From NCBI GenBank assembly GCA_017466375.1, contig JAFTUH010000044.1, positions 1 to 64,000 of the forward strand: a DNA stretch of 64,000 nucleotides, read 5' to 3'. This stretch comes from Clostridia bacterium. Lineage in GTDB: Bacteria > Bacillota > Clostridia > Oscillospirales > CAG-272. Within the stretch, counting starts at the first letter, position 1, and each line of letters begins with the position of its first letter. Below are positions 16,991-25,741 of this stretch, one piece after another. Below the pieces are notes generated by a model. The model was not told the DNA's origin. It did no database searches and saw nothing but the letters and a program-made list of their open reading frames with translations. Position numbers and translations under genes: made by a program.

Positions 16991-18709
16991 TCATCCGCGC
17001 CATGCAGGCTGATACGTGGACATATCCACACCGTCCATAGACAGCACGCGGTAATGGCGGACCGTGCAGTACTCCATATTCACCGTATCGTGTCCCGTTT
17101 TGGTGATCGCATGGTATTTTGCTCTGTCCTGCACGTTGTGGCAGAAGTTAACGAAGGAGAAATTCTTCACACCGATAGCCTTCAGATTATTCACCCAATC
17201 GACATACTTCTGCGTTGTGCTGACACCCCACGGGGGCATACCGCCGTAGAATTCCACGCCGTATTTCTCAGTCATGGCGATGTACTCCTCGGCACCCGCT
17301 TTTGTGAGGTCCCAGTTCTCATGGAATCTGCGCTTGACGGTGTAGTCAGTCCGCAGATATTCCTTATACTTTTCAAGATCGATCAGACCGTCCTCGGCAG
17401 TACAGCCCGTGAATACCTCCATGGTCTCCATGCTGTCCTGACAAATGCTGTCGATCAGCCCCTCCTTCGCAAGAACAGCAATATCGACACCGATACGGCG
17501 GGAGGCTTCGTTGTTGTAAGCGGTAACAATGTTGATCGGCACGTGTCTGCCCGCGGATTCGTTCAGCTCTCTCCGAAGCGTACGGAAGAAATCCGTCATA
17601 AAGGAGCACCACACGTCCTTGAGGCGAGGATCGTCCATAGGAACGCGGCGGGCGTCGAGACCGTCGTATCTCTTGGCAAATTCGTCAAGCACGGGCTGCT
17701 CGAACGCGATATGCATACCGCGGTGCATGATGAGCGTCACACCGTCAAATCCGATGCTCACAAGATACTTGAGATAGTCCACGACGAACTGTCTCGTCTC
17801 CGGGAAAGCATAGGAAGCGACCAGCGTTTTTCTGCCGTCTCTCGTAGTCAGGTGGAATTCGGGATGCTCCAGAACGAAGGGGATCACCGCACCGCCGTCA
17901 GAGTTTACAGCAATCGAGGCGCGCAGCCCTCCGTACATCTGAATACCGAAGCTATGAAGCAGCTCTGCACGCACTTTTGCGATTTCAGCCATGCGCTCAG
18001 CCACATTCGCGTTTTCCAGCGCATAGCGCTTGGACTGACGGGTGATCAGTCTGGCAATACTGCGGTCCGTGGTATAGGTCTCCATTGCCTCGCCCGCCTC
18101 TATGGTGCAGATCTTCACATCGGTATTCTGCAGAGCATACAGCTTATGGATCGCGTCCTCGTTGGTTTTGGTGCCGTACCACAGATTCGTGTCACTGTCG
18201 AAATGCGCGTGGAGATTTCTCGCGGGCTTGTCGTACTCTTTCTGCGCGGCAACCTCCTCGTCCGTCATGGGTACACAGCGGAGCCAAACCAACGTTTCGG
18301 GAAGCTCCAGCGTATATCCGCGGGGCTTTCTGAAGATGATATCGCGACCGGTCAGATCGGCACATTTCCAGAACTGCTCCTCCACGTGCTCGAGTCCTGA
18401 CCAATGAGACTTGCCGGGAAGGCCTGTGTAGTTGTGAAACTGGAAATGAGGCTCGTTGTCAAGTTTGACAAGATATTCGTACCCGCCGCCCATTTTCCAG
18501 CCGCAGATGAAGATCTTATGCCAGCCCGTAAGCTTCGGCGAAATCACCAGATCCTCGGGAAAGCCCTCCTGCACGGTAACGAGCGCCTCACCCTGTATGC
18601 CTTCCACGTCGTAAGGCATGATACCCCATTTGTCGTCAGCCTGCGGGTGCGCAAGTACTTCTTTGTTTTTTACATATTCGGGAAGATGAGAGAGAATGAG
18701 TCCTTCCAT
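16991..18709 (-). CDS. Array copy 11: TIM-barrel-like paralogue
   Basis: 572 residues, start MEGLILSHLPEYVKN. Blocks: TGWHKIFICGWKM, FWKCADLTGRDI, WLRCVPMTDEE, TRDGRKTLVASYAFPET, FDGVTLIMHRG, FEQPVLDEFAKR, EDGLIDLEKY, STYQPAWRG. The stretch before the HxH motif is shortened (KPARNLHAHFD), lacking the NPEGH or NADGK segment of other copies. Copies 11 and 12 share FAKRYDG or FAKRHDG in place of FARR. It is the downstream end of the 16-to-11 block; the operator and promoter of copy 10 follow within the next 125 bp. Confidence 0.85.
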   Translation of the reverse strand: MEGLILSHLPEYVKNKEVLAHPQADDKWGIMPYDVEGIQGEALVTVQEGFPEDLVISPKLTGWHKIFICGWKMGGGYEYLVKLDNEPHFQFHNYTGLPGKSHWSGLEHVEEQFWKCADLTGRDIIFRKPRGYTLELPETLVWLRCVPMTDEEVAAQKEYDKPARNLHAHFDSDTNLWYGTKTNEDAIHKLYALQNTDVKICTIEAGEAMETYTTDRSIARLITRQSKRYALENANVAERMAEIAKVRAELLHSFGIQMYGGLRASIAVNSDGGAVIPFVLEHPEFHLTTRDGRKTLVASYAFPETRQFVVDYLKYLVSIGFDGVTLIMHRGMHIAFEQPVLDEFAKRYDGLDARRVPMDDPRLKDVWCSFMTDFFRTLRRELNESAGRHVPINIVTAYNNEASRRIGVDIAVLAKEGLIDSICQDSMETMEVFTGCTAEDGLIDLEKYKEYLRTDYTVKRRFHENWDLTKAGAEEYIAMTEKYGVEFYGGMPPWGVSTTQKYVDWVNNLKAIGVKNFSFVNFCHNVQDRAKYHAITKTGHDTVNMEYCTVRHYRVLSMDGVDMSTYQPAWRG

Positions 18710-18727
18710 ATGTCTTTCCTTTCTGTT

Positions 18728-20446
18728 TTAACCGCGCCAATGCGGGAGATAGGTGGAGACATCCACGCCGTCAAGGCTGATCATACGGTACTGATTCGGC
18801 GTGCAGTATTCGAGATTGACTTCATGTCCGAGTTTTGTCATCGTATACCACAGCGGCAGATCCTGACAGTAGTGACAGTAGTTGAAGAAATTGAAGTTCT
18901 TAACACCAAGCGCACGCATTTTCTTTACCCAGTCGAGGTGCTTGACCGGGTTACCGCCGTAGTAGGCTCTCTGTCCGAAGAATTCGACACCGTATTTCTC
19001 GCAAATTTCGACAAACAGCGGGGCACCCTCCTCCGTTTTATTCCATATCTCGCCGAAGTTGCGCCATACGGTATTCTCACGGAGAAGTTTCTCTTTGTAC
19101 TTCTCCATATCGATCAGACCGTCCTCGGTAAGGCATCCGTCGAGCGTCTCATACGTCTCCATGGAGTCCTGACAAATGTGATCGACCAGTCCTTCACGGC
19201 AGAGTGCCTCCACATCGACGCCGATACGGCGCGAAATCTCGGGCGTATAGCCGGTAATGACGTTGATCGGCACATGGCGTCCGGCGTACTCGTTCAGTTC
19301 CTTTCTGAGGCGGCGGAAGAACGCAGTCATAAAATCGCACCACACGTCCTTCAGACGCTTGTCATCCATTGGAACGAGTCGTGCATCAAGACCGTCATGG
19401 CGTTTTGCGAATTCATCCAGCACGGGCTGCTCAAAGGCAATAAACATACCGCGGTGCATAAGCATGGACACACCGTCAAATCCGAGATCGACCGACTTTT
19501 TGATGAAATCGATTGCGTAGGACTGCACGCCCTCGTACGCATAGGACACAATATCGAGATCACGCCCGTCGCGCGTCTGCATATGCCACTCAGGATGCTC
19601 CTGTACGATTTTCATGTACGAACCGGAGCCGAGGATGCGTCTCTCGGAATCGCCGAAGGAGGGGCGGACACCGACGTATGCCTTCGCGCCGATCTCGTGG
19701 ATATAATCGATGCGGAGCTTGGCGACGTCTGCGATCTTAGCGGCGACCTTTTCGTTTTCGTCGCAGTATTTGTTCGTGTATTTTCTGAGGCGGCGGAACT
19801 GGTCCTTCGGGATATCGTAATCAACGAGAGTCTCGATCTGCTCGTAGGTGACAATCTTCGCGTCCGTATTCTTGAGCATCTGTGCACGGACAAGCAGCAC
19901 CTCCTCCGTTTCGCTTCCGAGCCACAGATTCGTGTCTCCGTCGAAGTGGAAATGCATGTTTCTGTGTCCTTCGGGGTTCATGTACTCTTTGTACTCGGCG
20001 ATTTCTTCCTCCGTCATCGGCACAAAGCGGAGCCAGAAGAACGGCGTGATGATCTCACCCGATTTGCGGATGATGATCTCACTGTCCGTCATATCGGCGG
20101 CGCGATAGAAGAACTCCTGCACTCTTTCCATGCCCGTCCAGTTCTGTGTCGGTCTGTAAGAGGTATTACGGGTAGGCATGAAGAAGCGTTCGCCGTCCAT
20201 TTTGATATCAAAACTGTAACCGTCAAACAGGTGCGAGGTGGCGATGTAGATTTTGTGCCAGCCTTTCAGCGGCGGCGCGATATGCAAATCTTCGGGATAT
20301 GCCAGTTCGGCGGCGATCAGGCATTCGCCCGTGACCTCGCCTGCCTGGAACGGCATAAGCCCCCATTTGTCGGTGTTGACGTCCGTGCTGATCGCCTCTT
20401 TGTTCTTGACGATCTCCTTAAGATTTGAATAAACAATACCTTCCAT
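18728..20446 (-). CDS. Array copy 12: TIM-barrel-like paralogue
   Basis: 572 residues from the ATG at 20446 (MEGIVYSNLKEIVKN), preceded by AAAGGAGAG. Blocks: KGWHKIYIATSHL, FYRAADMTDSEI, WLRFVPMTEEE, HFHFDGDTN, TRDGRDLDIVSYAYEG, FDGVSMLMHRG, FEQPVLDEFAKR, DGLDARLVPM, EDGLIDMEKY, STYLPHWRG. Both Cys residues of the common WCCAD block are absent (YRAAD), arguing against a conserved disulfide or metal role for them. The 18-bp gap to copy 11 suggests a shared transcript. Confidence 0.85.
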   Translation of the reverse strand: MEGIVYSNLKEIVKNKEAISTDVNTDKWGLMPFQAGEVTGECLIAAELAYPEDLHIAPPLKGWHKIYIATSHLFDGYSFDIKMDGERFFMPTRNTSYRPTQNWTGMERVQEFFYRAADMTDSEIIIRKSGEIITPFFWLRFVPMTEEEIAEYKEYMNPEGHRNMHFHFDGDTNLWLGSETEEVLLVRAQMLKNTDAKIVTYEQIETLVDYDIPKDQFRRLRKYTNKYCDENEKVAAKIADVAKLRIDYIHEIGAKAYVGVRPSFGDSERRILGSGSYMKIVQEHPEWHMQTRDGRDLDIVSYAYEGVQSYAIDFIKKSVDLGFDGVSMLMHRGMFIAFEQPVLDEFAKRHDGLDARLVPMDDKRLKDVWCDFMTAFFRRLRKELNEYAGRHVPINVITGYTPEISRRIGVDVEALCREGLVDHICQDSMETYETLDGCLTEDGLIDMEKYKEKLLRENTVWRNFGEIWNKTEEGAPLFVEICEKYGVEFFGQRAYYGGNPVKHLDWVKKMRALGVKNFNFFNYCHYCQDLPLWYTMTKLGHEVNLEYCTPNQYRMISLDGVDVSTYLPHWRG

Positions 20447-20478
20447 GGTTATTTCTCTCCTTTGAATGAAATAATGAT

Positions 20479-22200
20479 TTACTCGCTCCACTGCGGCAGG
20501 TAGGTGGAAATATCCACGCCATCCAGCTTCAGCACGCGGTAGAAATTCATAGTGTACGTTTCGGGCTCGATCTTCTCGCGGCCTGCCTTACCTACGATCG
20601 CGCAAACGCCACGTAGTCCGACAAAGTGGCAGTGATTATAGAACGAAAAATTCTTCACGCCGAGGGCTTTCAAGTTTTCGTTCCAGTTGTAATACCGCAT
20701 GGGATCGTCATACCAGTGCGTTGTCATGCCCGCGAAGAATTCCACGCCGTATTTTTCAGACACGGCAAGATAGCGGATCGCCGCTTCCTTCGCGCGCTCC
20801 CAGCTGTCGGCAAGCGGACGGTGCACGGTGTAGTTGTTCAGAAGATTGTACTTATACTTCTCCATATCGATCAGCCCGTCCTCACGCAGGTGATACTTGG
20901 ACGGCTCGGTATGTTCGAGGCTGTCCTGGCTGATATGATCGATTGCCCCTGCTTTGGCGAGCGCTTCGCAGTCGATACCGACTACCTCCGCATTATAGCC
21001 GACAATCATGTTGATCGGCACGTGTCTGCCGAGGGCTTTATCAAGATTCTCATGGAGACGGATGATAAAATCGGTCATGATCGCGCAGTGTACCTCGGTC
21101 AGTCGGGGATCGCCAAGCGGGAGCAGACGTGCGTCCAGTCCGTCAAAACGGCGGGCGCACTCGTCCAGCACAGGCTGTTCAAATCCGATCATCTGTCCGC
21201 GGTGGCAGATAAGGCTGACGCCGTCAAAGCCGTGCACCTTAACATTATTCACAAGCAGTTCAATGACGTAATCCTGCACCTCTTTGTAGGCATAGGAGCA
21301 GATACGAACCTGCCGTCCGTCGCGCGTGAGCATATGGAACTCGGGATGCGCTTCGCAGAAATACTCCTGCATCAGCGGCTGAGAAGAACCCGAAAAAGAC
21401 GCGAGACTCATGCGGAATCCGGCGTAATATTTTGCACCGTATGAATGAATCAACTCACGGCGGGCTGCATGGATGGCGCCCTGCTTGAGCGCGGCTTTGC
21501 GGTTTTCATCGTTATACACGATTGCCGTCCAACCGAGTGCCTTTGTGTGATCGGTAATGGCACGGCCGTCGTAATTGTCCGCCATGATCTCCTGTGTGCA
21601 GATCTTGACATCGTCGTTCTTGATCTGCACAAGTTTGAGCATTGCATGCTCGACTTCGTCCGATCCGTCCCACAGATTGCAGTCGTTATCGTAGTGAACG
21701 TGCAGGTTTCTGTGCCCTTCGGGATTCATATACGCCTGATACGCCGCAACTTCCTCCTCCGTCATCGGAACGAAGCGAAGCCACGCGATACTGGCATAAT
21801 AATCCTGCTTATGGTGCTTATGGAACACAATGTCTCTGCCGGTCAGATCGGCACAGCACCACAGCTGCTCCTCCACCCATTCAAATGAATTTTCACGGGG
21901 CGGACGGGGGAAGAAGCCCTCACGGATCATCGTGGGCATTTTTTCATCGGAAAAGCGCATGTACGCCGTCATCGAGCCGTCATTGGTGATGCGTGCATGG
22001 TAGATTTTATACCATCCGGTGAGCTCCGGCGAAAGCACGATCGGCTCGGGGTGCGAGGTTTCCAGCGCCGTGAGCATTTTACCGCGGATAGTGTCTGTCT
22101 CGTAATCGACGGTAAACCACGTATCGGAGTTACCGTGCGCACCGAGCACATCTTTGTTTTTGATGATCTGATTCAGATCGGAAATAATGATTCCCTCCAT
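20479..22200 (-). CDS. Array copy 13: TIM-barrel-like paralogue
   Basis: 573 residues, start MEGIIISDLNQIIKN, with AAGGAGGA upstream. Together with 14 and 15 it forms a third subfamily, marked by a start in IIIS, HVHYDND-x-N and DGLDAR-x-LP. Copies 13 and 14 also share KVHGFDG or KIHGFDG and a deletion in the block that reads PEISRRVGVD elsewhere (here NAEVVGID). TRDGRQVRICSYAYKEV, HRGQMIGFEQPVLDE and EDGLIDMEKY are intact. The protein ends STYLPQWSE. Copies 13 and 14 are very similar over long stretches (for example RMSLASFSG), so they are likely a recent duplication. Confidence 0.85.
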   Translation of the reverse strand: MEGIIISDLNQIIKNKDVLGAHGNSDTWFTVDYETDTIRGKMLTALETSHPEPIVLSPELTGWYKIYHARITNDGSMTAYMRFSDEKMPTMIREGFFPRPPRENSFEWVEEQLWCCADLTGRDIVFHKHHKQDYYASIAWLRFVPMTEEEVAAYQAYMNPEGHRNLHVHYDNDCNLWDGSDEVEHAMLKLVQIKNDDVKICTQEIMADNYDGRAITDHTKALGWTAIVYNDENRKAALKQGAIHAARRELIHSYGAKYYAGFRMSLASFSGSSQPLMQEYFCEAHPEFHMLTRDGRQVRICSYAYKEVQDYVIELLVNNVKVHGFDGVSLICHRGQMIGFEQPVLDECARRFDGLDARLLPLGDPRLTEVHCAIMTDFIIRLHENLDKALGRHVPINMIVGYNAEVVGIDCEALAKAGAIDHISQDSLEHTEPSKYHLREDGLIDMEKYKYNLLNNYTVHRPLADSWERAKEAAIRYLAVSEKYGVEFFAGMTTHWYDDPMRYYNWNENLKALGVKNFSFYNHCHFVGLRGVCAIVGKAGREKIEPETYTMNFYRVLKLDGVDISTYLPQWSE

Positions 22201-22236
22201 ACAGGAATCCTCCTTTTTGTGCGGAAATCCGCAAAA

Positions 22237-23943
22237 TTACAGCGGCAAATAGGTAGAAATATCCACTCCGTCGTACTTCAGCACGCGGTAAAAATTCACG
22301 GTATACGTTTCGGGATCGATAGAGTCGCGTCCGAGTTTTCCGAGCACACGGCAGGCGGTCAGATTGCCGACAGCATGACAGTGATTGTAGCAGGAGAAAT
22401 TCTTGACGCCAAGTGCTTTAAGCTCCTCTCCCTGCTCTATCAGTTTAGAGAGAGACCGGATACCGTAGAGAGACAGACCGCAGTAGAAATCGACACCGTA
22501 TGTATCCGATGCGGAAAGATACCGCACCAGCTCTTCCTTTGTTCTGTCGAAATTATAGGCAAGTGCTCGGTAAACCGTATAGTAACGCTCCAGCTTCGCC
22601 TTGTATTTCTCGAGATCGATCAGCCCGTCTTCAGCGCGGTAGTCATCGATTACCTCATACTGTGCAAGTGCGTCCATCGTTATCGCATCGATCGCACCGG
22701 CTTTGGCAAGCGCAACGCAGTCGATACCCATATTCTCGGCATTATATCCGATAATCATATTGATCGGGATATGCTTTCCGAGTGCCTTATCCATTTCCTT
22801 GTGCAGTCGGATAATAAAATCGCCCATGATGGCGCAGTGCACCTCGGTCAGGCGGGGATCATCCATCGGCAGGCGGCGTGCATCCAGTCCATCAAAGCGG
22901 CGGGCGCACTCGTCCAGCACCGGCTGTTCAAAACCAATCAGATTACCGCGGTGGCAGATGAGGCTGATACCGTCAAAGCCGTGGATTTTCACGTTATTGA
23001 TGAGCAGATCGATGACGTAATCCTGCACCTCTTTGTAGGCATAGGAGCAGATACGCACAGAGCGTCCGTCGCGCGTGAGCATATGGTATTCGGGATGCAA
23101 TTCGCAGAAATACTCCTGCATCAGCGGCTGGGACGCGCCCGAGAACGAAGCCAGACTCATGCGGAATCCTGCGTAATAATCCGCTCCGAACGAATGGATC
23201 ATTTCCCGGCGCGCGGCATGGATTTCTCCCTGCTTGAGCGCGGCTTTGCGATTTTCCTCATCGTATACGATCGCCGTCCAGCCGAGTGCCTTCGTGTGAT
23301 CGTTGAACGCACGTCCGTCGTAATTGTCCGCCATGATCTCCTGCGTAACAATCTTCGTGTCGTCAAAGCGGGTCTGCGCCAGCTTGAGCATGGCGTGCTC
23401 GACCTTTTCCGATCCGTCCCACAGATTGCTGTCGTTATCGTAATGCACGTGCAGATTTCTGTGCCCGTCGGCATTCTCGAACGCCTTGTACGCTTCCACC
23501 TCTTCGTCCGTCATCGGAACAAAGCGGAGCCAGGCAAGTGCGCAGGAATAATTCTGCTTATGATGCTTGGAGAGGACAATATCCCGTCCGGTCAGATCGG
23601 CGGCGCGCCAAAAGAACTCCTCCGCCCACTCATAGGCCTGCGAGCTCTGCGGACGGTTGTCCGCCGTACCGCTGTGAATCATGGTATACGTACGCTCATC
23701 GCTGAGGCGGAGGTACGTAAAACCGCCCGAAATACGCGAAATGAAAATCTTATACCATCCGGTAAGCTTCGGAGAAAATTCGATCGGCTGCGGACGTGCG
23801 GTACTGTCGGTTGTCAAGAGCTTGCCGCGGATGTCACCCGTTTCGTAATCCACGGCAAACCACGTATCCGGATTGGCGTACGCGCCGAGCACTTCGGCGT
23901 TTTTGACAATTTTGCTGAGATCGGAAATAATGATTTCATTCAT
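22237..23943 (-). CDS. Array copy 14: TIM-barrel-like paralogue
   Basis: 568 residues, start MNEIIISDLSKIVKN. Sister of copy 13, sharing HVHYDNDSNLWDGS, TQEIMADNYDGRA, LMQEYFCE, TRDGR with SYAYKEVQDYVI, GFDGISLICHRG and FEQPVLDECARR. The acidic EALAKAG of copy 13 reads VALAKAG, and the end is truncated at STYLPL, five residues shorter than the norm and without the Trp-Arg-Gly tail. Whether this affects function is unknown. Gaps of 36 and 42 bp to its neighbours hold only ribosome binding sites. Confidence 0.85.
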   Translation of the reverse strand: MNEIIISDLSKIVKNAEVLGAYANPDTWFAVDYETGDIRGKLLTTDSTARPQPIEFSPKLTGWYKIFISRISGGFTYLRLSDERTYTMIHSGTADNRPQSSQAYEWAEEFFWRAADLTGRDIVLSKHHKQNYSCALAWLRFVPMTDEEVEAYKAFENADGHRNLHVHYDNDSNLWDGSEKVEHAMLKLAQTRFDDTKIVTQEIMADNYDGRAFNDHTKALGWTAIVYDEENRKAALKQGEIHAARREMIHSFGADYYAGFRMSLASFSGASQPLMQEYFCELHPEYHMLTRDGRSVRICSYAYKEVQDYVIDLLINNVKIHGFDGISLICHRGNLIGFEQPVLDECARRFDGLDARRLPMDDPRLTEVHCAIMGDFIIRLHKEMDKALGKHIPINMIIGYNAENMGIDCVALAKAGAIDAITMDALAQYEVIDDYRAEDGLIDLEKYKAKLERYYTVYRALAYNFDRTKEELVRYLSASDTYGVDFYCGLSLYGIRSLSKLIEQGEELKALGVKNFSCYNHCHAVGNLTACRVLGKLGRDSIDPETYTVNFYRVLKYDGVDISTYLPL

Positions 23944-23985
23944 AGAGAGAGAACTCCTTTTTGAGAGAGAGAATAAAGTTTCGGA

Positions 23986-25707
23986 TCAGCTCCACTGCGG
24001 CATGTAGGTGGAAATGTCCATGCCGTCAATTTTAAGAATGCGGTGGTACTTCAAATCGTAGGATTCGGGATCCAGTTTTTCACGTCCTGCCTTGCCGATC
24101 ACGCGGAGAATCGGCTGATTGCCGCGGAAATGGCAATGATTGATGCAGGAGAAATTCTTCACACCGAGAGCTTTGAGGCGCTCGATCCAATTTATGTAGT
24201 GCTGGATCGTCGGATGATGGAGCGTCGTGATACCTGCAAAGAACTCAATACCGTACTTTTCGGAAATCGCAACCAGCTTCTCTGCCCCTGCACAAGTTCC
24301 GTCCGTTTTTCCGCCGCGTGTCTGATCCCAATAGTCGGAAATATCGCGGTAAACGGTGAAGTACTCCTTGACGCGCTCGGCATACTTATCGAGATCGATC
24401 AGTCCGTCCTCGGCGAGGTACTCCTCGACCTTCTCGTAGTGATCCATACTGTCCTGGCTGACGTGATCGATCAGTCCTTCAGCGGCGAGTTTTTCGATAT
24501 CGATACCGTTCTTCTTTGCCGTTTCAGGCGAGAATCCGATCATGACGTTGACCGGCACGGGACTGCCGTCGGGCATACGGATCTGCTCACGCAAACGGCG
24601 AACAAACTGTGTAAAGAACTCGCACCAGACGGAGGTAAGGCGCTCGTCCGCCATTGGCAGACGGCGAGCATCCAGTCCGTCATAGCGGCGCGCAACCTCG
24701 TCCAGTACAGGCTGCTCAAAGCCAAGATGTACACCGCGGTGGCAAATGAGCGTGATACCGTCAAAGCCATGCTTCATGGACTTTTTAAGCAGATCCACCG
24801 TATGCTGCTGTACCTCGGGATACGCATAGGAGCAAACATTCACACGGCGTCCGTCACGGGTATAAATATGATACTCGGGGTGAGTTGCGCAGAACGGCTC
24901 ACGTCCGACACAGGATGCAATGGACGTACGCATACCTGCATACACCTTGATACCCCAGCCGTGGAGCATATCGAGACGTCCTTTTTGCACCTCGGCGAGC
25001 TTCGGTGCGAGTTTGCGGTTCTCGTCATCGTAGAGGATCATCGTCCCGCCGAGACGCTTTGCATCCGCAGCGTGCGGACCGGTATCGTTATGGTCCAGCG
25101 TGACCTCCTGCGTACAGATCTTGACGTCATCGTGCTTGACCTGCATGAGGCGGTAGCGGGTATGCTCGATCTTCTCCGAGCCCTCACCGAGGTTGGAGTC
25201 GTTATCGTAATGGACGTGCAGATTTCTGTGTCCTTCAGGATTTATGTACTCCTTATATGCTGCGACCTCCTCATCCGTCATCGGGATGAAGCGGATCCAC
25301 AGAAGCGCGACATCGTAGCTCTGCTTCGGATGCTTATCGAGGATAATATCCTCCCCCGTCATATCGGCGCACTGCCAAAGCATCTCCTCCGCATACTCAT
25401 ACTGCTGCGTTTTGGCGATACGGTATGTATTTTGGCAGTTGCAGAAAAACGTATACGTCTCCTCGCTGCTGAGGCGGATGTAATCGCACCCATCCATGCG
25501 TCCGAGGTAAATCTTATGCCAGCCCTTTACGTTCGGGGACAGCACGATCGGCTCGGGGCGCGTGGGATAATCGGCGTAGAGCATCGTGCCCTTGATCTCG
25601 CCGGTCTCGTACTCGACCGCAGTCCATTTATCGCGGTCCCCCGGCGCACTGAGAGCCTCTTTGTTTTTGACAATCTCCGGAAGATTGGAAATAATAATTT
25701 CTTTCAT
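23986..25707 (-). CDS. Array copy 15: TIM-barrel-like paralogue
   Basis: 573 residues, start MKEIIISNLPEIVKN. Blocks: KGWHKIYLGRM, LWQCADMTGEDI, WIRFIPMTDEE, HVHYDNDSN, TRDGRRVNVCSYAYPEV, HGFDGITLICHRG, FEQPVLDEVARR, YDGLDARRLPM, EDGLIDLDKY. Two insertions set it apart: MPDGSPVP before the VNVMIG strand, and a Gly/Lys-rich GGKTDGTCAG segment before EKYGIEFFAG. It groups with copies 13 and 14 but keeps the full PETAKKNGID block that they have shortened. No signal peptide. Confidence 0.85.
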   Translation of the reverse strand: MKEIIISNLPEIVKNKEALSAPGDRDKWTAVEYETGEIKGTMLYADYPTRPEPIVLSPNVKGWHKIYLGRMDGCDYIRLSSEETYTFFCNCQNTYRIAKTQQYEYAEEMLWQCADMTGEDIILDKHPKQSYDVALLWIRFIPMTDEEVAAYKEYINPEGHRNLHVHYDNDSNLGEGSEKIEHTRYRLMQVKHDDVKICTQEVTLDHNDTGPHAADAKRLGGTMILYDDENRKLAPKLAEVQKGRLDMLHGWGIKVYAGMRTSIASCVGREPFCATHPEYHIYTRDGRRVNVCSYAYPEVQQHTVDLLKKSMKHGFDGITLICHRGVHLGFEQPVLDEVARRYDGLDARRLPMADERLTSVWCEFFTQFVRRLREQIRMPDGSPVPVNVMIGFSPETAKKNGIDIEKLAAEGLIDHVSQDSMDHYEKVEEYLAEDGLIDLDKYAERVKEYFTVYRDISDYWDQTRGGKTDGTCAGAEKLVAISEKYGIEFFAGITTLHHPTIQHYINWIERLKALGVKNFSCINHCHFRGNQPILRVIGKAGREKLDPESYDLKYHRILKIDGMDISTYMPQWS

Positions 25708-25741
25708 GATGTTCTCTTTCTCTCTCTATATACTATACGGA